Source: Paenibacillus sp. FSL K6-3182
GTDB taxonomy: Bacteria; Bacillota; Bacilli; Paenibacillales; Paenibacillaceae
Direction: 5' to 3'
DNA: 64,000 nucleotides
Assembly (NCBI RefSeq): GCF_037976325.1
Contig: NZ_CP150265.1
Span: 1,793,501-1,857,500 of the forward strand
Within the stretch, counting starts at the first letter, position 1. Each line of letters begins with the position of its first letter. Shown piece after piece: positions 26,196 through 35,045 of this stretch. The notes under the pieces are model-generated. The model made no database searches. It worked only from the letters and a program-made list of their open reading frames with translations, and was not told the origin of the DNA. The position numbers were made by a program, and so were the translations under genes.

Positions 26196-26236
26196 AGAAG
26201 CAGCCTCAGGGAAACCTTTGAGGCTGCTTCTATTTT
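26196..26236 (+). terminator. Intrinsic terminator after the COG0523 gene
   Basis: AGAAGCAGCCTCA at 26196-26208 is an exact reverse complement of TGAGGCTGCTTCT at 26219-26231, followed by ATTTT. Confidence 0.85.
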
Positions 26237-26266
26237 AATATCTTTAAAGCAGCTTGCAATTATAAA

Positions 26267-26316
26267 TTGACAGCGCTTCGGAACATTGGTACCATATTTT
26301 CATAAACGCGTGTTTA
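26267..26316 (+). promoter_or_regulatory. lacI-family gene promoter and putative autoregulatory operator
   Basis: A perfect -35 TTGACA at 26267-26272 and TACCAT at 26290-26295 with a 17-base spacer. Immediately downstream, TAAACGCGTGTTTA at 26303-26316 is a near-palindrome with central CG typical of LacI-family operators, sitting at the expected transcription start. Confidence 0.65.
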
Positions 26317-26334
26317 CGGAAAGAGGGACTAGGA

Positions 26335-27384
26335 TTGAGCAAGGAAATTAACAGTACGGAAATTGCTAAGCTAGCAGGTGTTTCCAGAAGCACGGTCAGC
26401 CGTGTTATTAACAATTATGCGAATGTTCCTGAGAAGACAAAGCAAAAGGTATTGAAGGTTATTCAGCAATACAATTATTACCCTAATCTATCCGCGCAGG
26501 TGCTGGCAGGCAAACGCACGCGAACGATTGGTTTGTTTATGGCCGATTCCGGGCGAGTATCCGGCGACAGCATTTCAAGCTTGCTGCTTGCCCGGGTTAT
26601 TGAAAACGCTTCTTCGCATGGATATTATGTGCTGACTCATATCGTTCACGATATGAAAGATCAGAATGAGGCTCGTACAATTAAGGAGAGCTTCTATCAG
26701 CGCAGAATCGATGGTGGCGTGTTCATTGGAGCAGCTAATCATGAACCGCTTATTGAAGAGCTTATAGCCGAAGGATTTATGGTGGCAATCGTAGATCAGC
26801 ACTTGCCAGGACGGACCGAATCCAATCGTATTGTGTTCAACTTTGACAACGAAACGGGTGTAGGGCAAGCGATTGATTATTTAGTCAGCTTGGGACATGA
26901 GCGAATTGGCATGATTAACGGAGATATGAATAGATACTCCGGACCATCCAAGTGGCGCGGCTTTCAAGCAGCAATGGCAAGGCATCAATTACCGCTCGTG
27001 CAGCAGTGGATGCTGCCGGGAGATTTTAACGAATCAAGCGGCTACATGGCCATTAAGGAATTTATGAAATCCAAGATGGAATTGCCGACAGCGATATTTG
27101 CGGCAAACGACAGCGTTGCATTCGGAGCTATTCGAGCATTGAAGGAATCCGGTATTCGTGTACCGCAGGATGTATCGATCGTAGGTTTTGATGACCATAT
27201 ATTGAGTGCACATTCCAGCCCGGCATTAACGACGATTCGGGTTGATTTTGCAGACATGATGGACAAATTAACGAAAACCTTGATCTCCAGCATTGAGAAT
27301 GGTTCGGGCGACTATCAGCCGGTTGCGGCAAGCACGGAACTTGTTGTCCGTGATTCCTGCCAAAGGGCAAGAGAAGATTCATAG
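26335..27384 (+). CDS. LacI family transcriptional regulator
   Basis: A 349-residue repressor. The N-terminal HTH and hinge are canonical (STEIAKLAGVSRSTVSRVIN, then YPNLSAQVLAGKRTRTIG). A periplasmic-binding-protein-like effector domain follows (TAIFAANDSVAFGAIRAL, DVSIVGFDDHILS). The start is TTG with GAGGG seven bases upstream. Similar palindromes lie both before this gene (26303-26316) and after it (27479-27492), so it probably represses itself and the downstream VOC/SDR/GH9 genes in response to a sugar. Confidence 0.92.
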   Translation: MSKEINSTEIAKLAGVSRSTVSRVINNYANVPEKTKQKVLKVIQQYNYYPNLSAQVLAGKRTRTIGLFMADSGRVSGDSISSLLLARVIENASSHGYYVLTHIVHDMKDQNEARTIKESFYQRRIDGGVFIGAANHEPLIEELIAEGFMVAIVDQHLPGRTESNRIVFNFDNETGVGQAIDYLVSLGHERIGMINGDMNRYSGPSKWRGFQAAMARHQLPLVQQWMLPGDFNESSGYMAIKEFMKSKMELPTAIFAANDSVAFGAIRALKESGIRVPQDVSIVGFDDHILSAHSSPALTTIRVDFADMMDKLTKTLISSIENGSGDYQPVAASTELVVRDSCQRAREDS

Positions 27385-27448
27385 TTAAGACCAGGACCTA
27401 CGTAGTTAGAGGTCGTTATGGTTTGCATAATGGCTTCTAAAGTTAGGT

Positions 27449-27492
27449 TTGAACTGCACATTATTTTTTACTTTCAAATGAACGCGCGTTCA
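27449..27492 (+). promoter_or_regulatory. Perfect palindromic operator upstream of the VOC/SDR/GH9 genes
   Basis: TGAACGCGCGTTCA at 27479-27492 is a perfect 14-base palindrome with a central CG, like the site before the lacI-family gene. TTGAAC at 27449-27454 could be the -35 of a promoter whose start it would cover; the -10 is weak. Otherwise the 249 bases between 27385 and 27633 show nothing else I can assign. Confidence 0.6.
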
Positions 27493-27633
27493 CGTTTTGT
27501 AGTTTTGTGAGAGGGGGAATGCGGATGTAGGTGAAGGAATTTCAATGAATTGGAGTATCCGGATATTGAATAGTGATTACACGGCTTTTACAGCACTTAT
27601 AACGATAAAATCAACCTACAGGGGGAAACTGGC

Positions 27634-28092
27634 ATGGATAAAAACTTGATTGGAACACGTACAGTAACTCAAATTGGATTATTAGTTCATGATATTGATA
27701 CAACCTCGCAGGCGTATGCCGATTTTTTTGGAATAGAAAAGCCGAATTGGTTTTGGACTGACACGGTAGATAAAGCACAAACGGAATACAATGGGGAGTC
27801 GTCCGTGGCTCGCGCTAAGCTTGCTTTTTTTGATATGGGTTCCTTGCAGCTTGAGCTTATCGAGCCGGATGAACATCCAAGTACGTGGAGAGAGCATCTC
27901 GACAAGCATGGTGAAGGCCCGCATCACATCGCGTTTGTCGTTGACGGCATGAAAGAAATTGTAGCATCCATGGAGAAAAACGGAATGGCATTGGTTCAAA
28001 AGGGAGAGTATACCGGCGGACGATACGCTTATATGGATACTTTTAAAAATTTGAAGATCATGCTGGAGCTGCTGGAAAACGATAAAAAGTAA
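27634..28092 (+). CDS. VOC family protein (glyoxalase/dioxygenase superfamily)
   Basis: A 152-residue protein with the beta-alpha-beta-beta-beta repeats of the vicinal oxygen chelate fold: TQIGLLVHDIDTTSQAYADFFG, LQLELIEPDEHPSTW, GEGPHHIAFVVDGMKEIVASM. His and Glu ligands resemble methylmalonyl-CoA epimerase-like members. CAGGGGG precedes the ATG. It lies before an SDR and a GH9 gene, downstream of the putative LacI operator, so a role in sugar or sugar-acid metabolism is likely but unproven. Confidence 0.83.
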   Translation: MDKNLIGTRTVTQIGLLVHDIDTTSQAYADFFGIEKPNWFWTDTVDKAQTEYNGESSVARAKLAFFDMGSLQLELIEPDEHPSTWREHLDKHGEGPHHIAFVVDGMKEIVASMEKNGMALVQKGEYTGGRYAYMDTFKNLKIMLELLENDKK

Positions 28093-28150
28093 ATGATGCG
28101 ATAACAAGCTTCCCAATATAGGTGATGAATGAATAGGAGGAATGAGCAGT

Positions 28151-28846
28151 ATGAACATATTAATTACAGGCGCCAATCGAGGTCTTGGCTTAGCGATTGC
28201 TAGTGAAGCATGCGAACGAGGGCATTATGTGTTAGCTGGGGTTCGCAGTCCGGGATCATCCGCAGAGGGCTTGCAAGAGCTGCTCGCAAAATTTCCGGAT
28301 CAAGTAACGATCCTGCCGCTTGATGTTACGGATGAGAATTCGGTTCGCTACGCTTCCGAGCAAGCAGAAAACCGAGTTCGCAGTCTGGATGCGGTTATAA
28401 ACAGTGCAGCGATATTGCTGGGACGGGATCAGAAGCTGGAGCAGCTCGACTTGGAGCAAGTAGAGCAATCGTTCCAGACTAATCTTTTTGGGCCGATCGT
28501 TGTGCTCAAGCATTTTTTGCCTATGCTTCGTAAAGGAGAGCGGCAAAGCATCATTAATATTAGCTCGGAAGCAGGAAGCTTTACAGGCGCTTATGGGGGC
28601 GACTACTCGTATGCGTTGTCTAAGTCTGCTCTGAACATGTTCTCAGCTCAGCTGCGGAACGAGCTTGCACCGCAAGGATTTGTTGTTCATGCGCTTCATC
28701 CCGGCTGGATCAGAACAGATATGGGAGGCGAGCAAGCGCCTGGAGATGCGACAGTATCTGCAGCTGGCATCTTGAACATCGTCGAGGGGAAAACGGAAGC
28801 AGATGCACTTTTTATTGATCATAACGGCGCTCCTATGAATCTGTAA
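28151..28846 (+). CDS. Short-chain dehydrogenase/reductase
   Basis: A 231-residue SDR: cofactor motif ITGANRGLGLAIA, NSAAILL (NNAG equivalent), catalytic Ser in INISSEAGS and YxxxK in YSYALSKSALNM. I use the ATG at 28151, ten bases after AGGAGG; the in-frame ATG at 28142 follows that sequence after one base. Substrate unknown. It is 58 bases downstream of the VOC gene and 30 bases before the GH9 gene, likely one operon. Confidence 0.88.
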   Translation: MNILITGANRGLGLAIASEACERGHYVLAGVRSPGSSAEGLQELLAKFPDQVTILPLDVTDENSVRYASEQAENRVRSLDAVINSAAILLGRDQKLEQLDLEQVEQSFQTNLFGPIVVLKHFLPMLRKGERQSIINISSEAGSFTGAYGGDYSYALSKSALNMFSAQLRNELAPQGFVVHALHPGWIRTDMGGEQAPGDATVSAAGILNIVEGKTEADALFIDHNGAPMNL

Positions 28847-28876
28847 GGCAGAACAAAATAAAATTGGCGGTGGCTG

Positions 28877-30724
28877 ATGAGCATACGCAGACGTACTTTG
28901 TATGTCATAGGCGGAATCATTACTCTTTTGTTAGTTGTGACGATATCATTTCGACTGTTATCAGGGTCAGAAGGCGGGAATACATTGAATAAGCAGCAGG
29001 AACAAGGAAATGCTCCAATAAACAATGCTGAATTGCCAATTGCAACGGAACCTGACTCGCAGCCAGAAATTAAGCAAGGAACACAAGTCAAGGTGGATCA
29101 GGTTGGCTATGGAACAGCGCATGCGAAGTTTGCCATCGTAGAGGGTGAGTTGCCAAGCGGAGCGGAATTCTCGTTAGTAGACAGCAATGGCAACACGATG
29201 TTTACGGGCAGCTTATCTGAGCCGCTTGCGGATGCAGCATCGCAAAAGACAATAAGAAGAGCGGATTTCTCCAGCTTCCAAACGGCTGGAGAATATAAAC
29301 TGCTGGTCGCTGGGGCGGGCAGTTCTTATCCTTTTGTCATTGGAGATACTCCATATGATGATGCGCTCGCTACGCTGCTCAGATCTTATACATTGCAGCG
29401 TTCGGGCGTAACGATCGACGATCCAATTACGAAGTTGAAGCAGACAGCGGGACATTTACAAGATGCGCAAGCGGAGATCTTCTTTGATGATGGAGTATCG
29501 CATAAAGGTGATCTCATTGATGTATCCGGCGGTTGGTACGATGCTGGCGACTATGGAAAGTACATACCTCCTGCAGCTGTTACAGTTGCTCAGCTGCTGC
29601 TCGCCTATGACCTCAATCCAGAAGCATTTCCTGCGGGACAACTTAAGCTTCCTGAAGGGTTAAAGACTGCGAATTCCTCGCTTCCTGATATTTTGGAAGA
29701 GGTGCGTTATGAGCTGGAATGGATGCTGCGCATGCAGCGTGCAGACGGTGCGGTTTATCATAAAGTGAGCGGCTCCGCTTGGACTGGATTTGTTACGCCA
29801 GATACGGATACACAAACTCGTTATGTATATGGTTTGTCGACGTATGGCACCGCTCAATTTGCGGGTGCAACAGCGCTGGCGGCTCGAATATATAAACCCT
29901 TCGACGAGAAATTTTCTAATCGTTTGTTAGCTGCGGCTGAGAAAGCACAGAGCTACTTGAGCGCAAACGAAGCCGCTGTTTTCCGGCAGGATCCGATGCA
30001 GGATAACGGCTCTGGCGGATATGGCAAGCAAACCGATGCAGAAGAGAGGATGTGGGCACTTGCTGAGCTGTTTCGCACTACGGGAAATAGCAGCTATAGC
30101 GACGTGCTTACTAGTCGGTTTGATTATTTGTTGAAGAGCTCCCCACAGGCGGTCAACTGGGCGAATGCCCAGCTGCTTGGTCAATGGGCGTACTATCGTG
30201 CGGAGAAAGCGGATGAGCAGTGGAAGGAGCTTATTCGTACAGCAGTAATTGATCGAGCGAAGGAGCTTGTTGCAAGATCCGAAGCAGACGGCTATTTCAA
30301 CCTATTGAACGCAGAGGAATACACGTGGGCATCGGTGAAATCCGGAGCTGCTTATGGCTGTATCCTTCTGATTGCAAACCTAATGAAGCCTGAAGAAGCT
30401 AGCTTCAGAGCTACTGCGCTTGAGCAGCTACATCATGTATTTGGCCGAAGTGCAACGGGGTTTAGTTATGTGACGGGAATAGGCAGTCAATTCCCGCTGG
30501 AGCCTCATCACCGCATTAATGCAGCTACTGGAGTATTGATTCCAGGCTTAGTCGTTGGAGGTCCGAATCGTTACGGCGGAGATCCTGATATGGATGCGGT
30601 CAAGGATAGGCTCGCACCTGCCATGGCTTATTTGGATGTAAGAGGTTCTTATTCGAGCAATGAATACGCGATTGATTATAATGCTCCTGTCATTTTATTG
30701 GCCTCTTTTTTCGCTAAGGAGTAA
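28877..30724 (+). CDS. GH9 family endoglucanase-like glycosidase, membrane-anchored or secreted
   Basis: A 615-residue protein. An N-terminal signal anchor spans residues 8-29, followed by a linker, a CelD_N-type Ig-like domain (about residues 68-160, KVDQVGYGTAHAKFAIVEG) and a GH9 catalytic domain. The catalytic features are all present: GGWYDAGDYGKYIPP with the nucleophilic Asp, PHHRINAATG with the conserved His, and SSNEYAIDYNAPV with the acid/base Glu. It has no carbohydrate-binding or dockerin module. GH9 enzymes cleave beta-1,4-glucans. It ends the LacI-controlled group before a bidirectional terminator. Confidence 0.9.
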   Translation: MSIRRRTLYVIGGIITLLLVVTISFRLLSGSEGGNTLNKQQEQGNAPINNAELPIATEPDSQPEIKQGTQVKVDQVGYGTAHAKFAIVEGELPSGAEFSLVDSNGNTMFTGSLSEPLADAASQKTIRRADFSSFQTAGEYKLLVAGAGSSYPFVIGDTPYDDALATLLRSYTLQRSGVTIDDPITKLKQTAGHLQDAQAEIFFDDGVSHKGDLIDVSGGWYDAGDYGKYIPPAAVTVAQLLLAYDLNPEAFPAGQLKLPEGLKTANSSLPDILEEVRYELEWMLRMQRADGAVYHKVSGSAWTGFVTPDTDTQTRYVYGLSTYGTAQFAGATALAARIYKPFDEKFSNRLLAAAEKAQSYLSANEAAVFRQDPMQDNGSGGYGKQTDAEERMWALAELFRTTGNSSYSDVLTSRFDYLLKSSPQAVNWANAQLLGQWAYYRAEKADEQWKELIRTAVIDRAKELVARSEADGYFNLLNAEEYTWASVKSGAAYGCILLIANLMKPEEASFRATALEQLHHVFGRSATGFSYVTGIGSQFPLEPHHRINAATGVLIPGLVVGGPNRYGGDPDMDAVKDRLAPAMAYLDVRGSYSSNEYAIDYNAPVILLASFFAKE

Positions 30725-30738
30725 TTCAATAGGAGAAC

Positions 30739-30793
30739 AAAAAAAGGAACTTCCTGCAAGGTCTGTATAGACCATGCGAGGCAGTTCCTTTTG
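30739..30793. terminator. Bidirectional terminator between convergent genes
   Basis: AAAAGGAACT on the left and AGTTCCTTTT at 30783-30792 form the outer stem, with GGTCT/AGACC pairing inside. A-run on one side and T-run on the other serve both the GH9 gene and the convergent oxidoreductase gene. Confidence 0.8.
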
Positions 30794-30799
30794 TGTAGC

Positions 30800-31879
30800 T
30801 TATAGATATACGGCTTTACCGGTTTTGGATGATTCATAAATCGCTTCAAGAATTTGAGAAACGACAAAAGCTTGCTCTGGTGTAACAACAGGCTCAGTGT
30901 CCTCTTCAATAGCTTTCAGCCACATTCTCATTTCGAGATCAGCATCGCTTTCTGTTTTGCCATCGTAGAAAGCAACTCCGCCTGCATTCAGATCAACCTT
31001 TGTTGCAAATAGACGGCTATGCTTCTCGCCATTAATGCGAAGGCCATCCTTCATGTCCGCGCCGCCTTCAGTACCAGACAACGTACATTTTGCTTCGTCA
31101 ACTTCAAGTGTATTAAGTGCCCAGCTGGATTCAAGCACGATTGTAGCGCCGTTTTCCATAACGATCATACCAAATGCGGAATCCTCAACCGTGAACTTCG
31201 CAGGATCCCAAGGGCCCCATGCATTAGCAGCGTTCTCACGTTGCGAAAGCTTGTGGTAAGAAGTACCAAGCACTACTTTTGGCTTGTAGTTGTCAAGCAT
31301 CCAAAGCGTCAAATCAAGTGCGTGAGTACCGATATCGATAAGCGGTCCGCCGCCTTGTTTTTCTTCGTCAAGGAAAACGCCCCAAGTTGGAACTGCACGG
31401 CGACGAACAGCATGCGCTTTCGCGTAGTAGATGTCACCAAGCTCACCAGCTTCACACAATTTTTTCAAGTGTTGGCTGTCTGGACGGAAACGGTTGTTGT
31501 AGCCAACAGTAAGTTTCTTGCCAGTGCGGCGAGCAGCGTCAACCATACGTTGTGCATCGTGAGCTGTTTTGGCCATAGGCTTTTCAGTCATAACATGTTT
31601 GCCAGCTTCAAGCGCAGCAATGGCAATGTTCGCATGTGAATCGTTTGGCGTACATACGTGAACAACTTCAATGGAAGAATCGTTCAACAGCTCCGTGTAA
31701 TCCGTGTATACTTTCGCGTCTTCTGCGCCGTATTGAGCAGCTGCGTCAATCGCACGTTGTTCAACGATATCGCAAAATGCAACGATTTCAACGTTTTTAA
31801 GTTTCTTCAAGCTAGGTAGATGTTTACCGTTTGCAATTCCGCCACAGCCAATAATAGCAAGTTTGTATACTTTAGACAT
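30800..31879 (-). CDS. Gfo/Idh/MocA family oxidoreductase
   Basis: A 359-residue enzyme with a normal NAD loop (LAIIGCGGIANGKHLPSL) and EKP motif (HVMTEKPMAKTAHDA). The C-terminal domain contains GGGPLIDIGTHALDLTLW. The start at 31879 has AGGAGG nine bases upstream; 44 additional upstream codons belong to the neighbouring AraC gene's region. It is the last gene of a minus-strand group with two neighbours of related function. Substrate unknown, probably a sugar or cyclitol. Confidence 0.9.
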   Translation of the reverse strand: MSKVYKLAIIGCGGIANGKHLPSLKKLKNVEIVAFCDIVEQRAIDAAAQYGAEDAKVYTDYTELLNDSSIEVVHVCTPNDSHANIAIAALEAGKHVMTEKPMAKTAHDAQRMVDAARRTGKKLTVGYNNRFRPDSQHLKKLCEAGELGDIYYAKAHAVRRRAVPTWGVFLDEEKQGGGPLIDIGTHALDLTLWMLDNYKPKVVLGTSYHKLSQRENAANAWGPWDPAKFTVEDSAFGMIVMENGATIVLESSWALNTLEVDEAKCTLSGTEGGADMKDGLRINGEKHSRLFATKVDLNAGGVAFYDGKTESDADLEMRMWLKAIEEDTEPVVTPEQAFVVSQILEAIYESSKTGKAVYL

Positions 31880-31913
31880 GTTATAAAGCCTCCTAGTAGT
31901 ATAATGATTTTTT

Positions 31914-32861
31914 TTATTGAGAAACGGTTTGACGAGCATTTCTGCGATATTCGGAAGGAGTGACGCCGAATTTCTTGCGAAATACAGCGTGTAAATAGTT
32001 GCCGCCGGCAAAGCCGGATAACTTAGCTATTTTCTCCACCGAATGCGAACTCTCGAGCAGCTCACGGCATACGACAGCTAGCCGAATGTCTTCAAGAATA
32101 CGGCTGAATGTATGTCCGTGATGGAGCTCCTTGAATAATCGCTGAATTTGCCGAGAGCTTAAATTAAGCTTGTCCGCAACGTCCTCAAGCGTGATGAAGC
32201 CGTCATAGTTGGCGTAAATATACTCCAAGGCGAGTCGATAACGATAAGCCTTCATATCCCGCGTTGGAAAATGCTTCTGTTCACTTGCTGTTTCATAAGC
32301 GCGAACCGCTCGCATTAAAATCTGGATAACTGTCTGCTTAATGGTAGTATAGCTGCCGACAAAATTATCGTTGCAAGCTTGATATGCTTCAAGAAAGCGA
32401 GGCATCGCTTGATGAAGATCCATTGTTGGATACAATGGAAGTGCCTTGAGCTTCTCGATACAATTTCGCGCTTCAGCAGCTTCCCAGTCGTCATAGGAAT
32501 GAACATCCTCGCCGTTATTCTGCTCGGTGCGATCAATGATATCGACATGCAGACAAAGCTCATCCATCGCTTCAAGCGGGTCTGCTTCTTGATAATGCAT
32601 GATCTCAGGTCCAGTTAAATATAGCATGCCAGGTTTTAACGCATACTCCTGGTCGCTAATAATGACCTTTCCTTTGCCCTGCGGTATGAAGTGAAATTCA
32701 TATTCCGCGTGCTTATGAAATCCAATCATTCTGCCGGGAGGAAATTGCGTCAGATGGAAGCGCAGTACATGGATGTCGTAGGGTCCCCATCTGATGCACA
32801 GCTCCAGGCGTTCAAGCGCATCCTGGCGTTCATGCATGACCTCATACGGAAAGTTAGGCAT
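31914..32861 (-). CDS. AraC family transcriptional regulator
   Basis: A 315-residue regulator with a cupin N-terminus (FHKHAEYEFHFIPQGKGKVII, LKPGMLYLTGPEIMHY) and the AraC double HTH at the C-terminus (LNLSSRQIQRLFKELHHG; KIAKLSGFAGGNYLHAVFRK). The ATG at 32861 has AAGGAG eight bases upstream, better than the in-frame GTG at 32870. It lies between two minus-strand Gfo/Idh genes and probably controls them in response to their substrate. Confidence 0.88.
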   Translation of the reverse strand: MPNFPYEVMHERQDALERLELCIRWGPYDIHVLRFHLTQFPPGRMIGFHKHAEYEFHFIPQGKGKVIISDQEYALKPGMLYLTGPEIMHYQEADPLEAMDELCLHVDIIDRTEQNNGEDVHSYDDWEAAEARNCIEKLKALPLYPTMDLHQAMPRFLEAYQACNDNFVGSYTTIKQTVIQILMRAVRAYETASEQKHFPTRDMKAYRYRLALEYIYANYDGFITLEDVADKLNLSSRQIQRLFKELHHGHTFSRILEDIRLAVVCRELLESSHSVEKIAKLSGFAGGNYLHAVFRKKFGVTPSEYRRNARQTVSQ

Positions 32862-32902
32862 GCCGATCACTCCTTGGAGTCGTTCAAATTATGTGTGTAG
32901 TA

Positions 32903-33907
32903 TTACTCGCTCAGCTCATCGATGCGGATTGCACGGTGCTCATTAGCAGAACGGTTTGAAGCTTCCATCAGCTTTGTTAAGTCAATGGCAAGGCTTACAT
33001 TTTCGTCAGCGGACGTGTTTTTCTCGATGTGCTGTACCCATTGGTCAAATGCACTTTCTCTGTTCGGCGGAATTACTTGTGCCGTCCATTGCTCAGATGA
33101 TTGTGCTCCTGGTGTAGAAGTGCGAAGCAGCAGCTGGCTCTCAGGATTGCCATACAATAGCGTTCCTTCAGTTCCATGCACCTCAAGCGTAAATGGTGAA
33201 TGATTGTTAACGAAGCCGGCCTCTACGATTCCGATTGCTCCAGATGGCGCGTTCAATATCGCAACAGCGTTATCTTCTACTTCTTTGCCAGTCACATAAC
33301 CAAAGTGAGCAGAAACCTCTTTTGGCATTTCATTCAAGAAAAGTCTAGTCAAATACATTGGGTGACAGCCCAAATCGATTAAAGCGCCGCCGCCGCATTG
33401 CTCTAGGTTGTAGAAGTGTTCAGGCAGCCAGTTCGCTGTTGCTCCGTTATGTGAGAGACGAGCACGAACGAGTGTGATTTTTCCAAGTACGCCTTGTGAC
33501 AAAATATCGCGAATCGCCAGTGTATAGCCGTCATTTAGACGAGGAAGCGATACAGTTAATTTTACATTATTTTTAGCTACTTCATCTAGTATAACATTTA
33601 CTTCTTTAAGAGTTGGGGCAATAACTTTCTCTGTGAAAATATGCTTGCCGGCTTTAGCCGCTGCTACGATAACCTCTTGGTGTCTGAAAGTTGGAGCGTC
33701 AACAATAACGGCGTCAATATCATCGCGACTCAACATTTCATTAAGATCGGAATGAAAAGTAACGCCAAGCTTCTCGGCAGCTGCTTGACCGCGTTCTGCG
33801 ATTTCGTCCCATACAGCAACGATTTCCGTACCAGGGTGCTCCTGAGCTTGTTTCGTATAATCCCATGCGTGTACATGCCAATAACTGATTTTACCAATTC
33901 GAATCAT
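32903..33907 (-). CDS. Gfo/Idh/MocA-like oxidoreductase with unusual cofactor loop
   Basis: A 334-residue protein starting at 33907 (MIRIGKISYWHVHAWDY, AGGGAGAG upstream). The glycine-rich NAD loop expected at residues 5-12 is replaced by ISYWHVHAWDY, and EKP by TEKVIAPTL. The C-terminal domain keeps GGGALIDLGCHPMYLTRL. In this it resembles the gene at 2841. It may use another binding mode or have lost redox function; related proteins beside canonical members hint at paired use. First gene of the minus-strand group. Confidence 0.78.
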   Translation of the reverse strand: MIRIGKISYWHVHAWDYTKQAQEHPGTEIVAVWDEIAERGQAAAEKLGVTFHSDLNEMLSRDDIDAVIVDAPTFRHQEVIVAAAKAGKHIFTEKVIAPTLKEVNVILDEVAKNNVKLTVSLPRLNDGYTLAIRDILSQGVLGKITLVRARLSHNGATANWLPEHFYNLEQCGGGALIDLGCHPMYLTRLFLNEMPKEVSAHFGYVTGKEVEDNAVAILNAPSGAIGIVEAGFVNNHSPFTLEVHGTEGTLLYGNPESQLLLRTSTPGAQSSEQWTAQVIPPNRESAFDQWVQHIEKNTSADENVSLAIDLTKLMEASNRSANEHRAIRIDELSE

Positions 33908-34067
33908 AGGTTCATCTCTCCCTGGGCATCTATTAGCGAATTTGCATTGCATATATAAATTTATGACAACAGCTATAATTTAACACAGTTTTATGCTTAT
34001 TTTTAGTGTAATTTAATGACCATATTTGTATGAAATTACGACAAAAATTTGTTTCACTTAAATTCTC

Positions 34068-34919
34068 TTACCTATATTGCTTCCGATATTGACGCGGGGA
34101 TAGGCGGGTTATCTTTTTAAAGGTTTTACCGAAGTGGGAGAAGTTATCAAAGCCAACCGCAGCGGCAATATCGGTAATGCTCCTATCGGACTCGCGAAGC
34201 AGACGCTGGGCATCCTTCATGCGGGTCAGAATGATGTAATCGGAGAAGGTAAAACCTGTAAGCTCCTTGAACATGCGGCTTAAATAATAGGGACTGATGA
34301 AAAAATGTTTTGCGACCTCGTCAAGCCGCAGCGTCTCCCCAAAGTGAGTGTTAATGTAGCAGATAACCTCTGAAATTTTGGCATGCATGGGAGTAGCATG
34401 ATGCAGAGGCACTGGCTCATGCTGCTGAATATGTCTAGCGGCAGTCAGCAGAAGCTCCGTTACAGCAAACGCAGGAAACAGCTCGAAGCCAGCGGGCTGC
34501 TGTCTGATCTCTGAGAGCGTTCTGCTCATTAATTGTGCTGTCGCCAGCTGCTCTTGCATTGGCATACGAATAATATGGGATTGCTGTTCAAATGGCGTCA
34601 ATAAGAAGCTGGCATGGGCTCCTGCCAATTTGCTCAACATGGCATCATCAAAGTGTATGATAATTCGTTCATGAGCGGCATCGCCGGATTGCATCGTTTT
34701 GTGCAGCTCATGCTTCGAAATAAAGACGAGGTCGCCTTGCTCAACGGAATAGGAACGGTCACGTATAAAATAAATCCGCTGCCCTGACAGCATATAGTAA
34801 ATTTCATAATAGTCGTGGTAGTGATTGTATTCCATCGTGTAGGGTGCTGTCCGCTTCGTATACTCAATGTATAGGTCGGATATAGAGCCAAAGCTGTAGA
34901 TGTCGGGCTGAATGCTCAT
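34068..34919 (-). CDS. AraC family transcriptional regulator
   Basis: A 283-residue cupin-HTH regulator: YHDYYEIYYMLSGQRIYFIRD and VEQGDLVFISKHELHKTM in the sensor, HFFISPYYLSRMFKELTG and DIAAAVGFDNFSHFGKTFKK in the DNA-binding domain. The frame is open far upstream to 35171, but the conserved protein starts at the ATG at 34919, after AAAGGAG. It is divergent from the Gfo/Idh-uxaC genes at 35046, its likely targets, with 126 bases between the start codons. Confidence 0.88.
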   Translation of the reverse strand: MSIQPDIYSFGSISDLYIEYTKRTAPYTMEYNHYHDYYEIYYMLSGQRIYFIRDRSYSVEQGDLVFISKHELHKTMQSGDAAHERIIIHFDDAMLSKLAGAHASFLLTPFEQQSHIIRMPMQEQLATAQLMSRTLSEIRQQPAGFELFPAFAVTELLLTAARHIQQHEPVPLHHATPMHAKISEVICYINTHFGETLRLDEVAKHFFISPYYLSRMFKELTGFTFSDYIILTRMKDAQRLLRESDRSITDIAAAVGFDNFSHFGKTFKKITRLSPRQYRKQYR

Positions 34920-35045
34920 TAGGGATGTACTCCTTTTGATTTTATCGCAAAATAAGCGGTGTTTGATCGAAATAGAGCAGGATATGCAGAGAATTATATC
35001 ACTATCATGCAGTAATATGAAGGTAATTGGAATCGAGGAGGAATA

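Noticed and set aside
27554-27655. Small ORF from the ATG at about 27545 running into the VOC gene
   Set aside because: Weak ribosome-binding site and overlap with a well-supported start; no features of a protein.
31019-31639. 206-codon plus-strand ORF opposite the Gfo/Idh gene
   Set aside because: Shadow of a confident minus-strand enzyme; composition is Cys/Phe-rich and domain-free.
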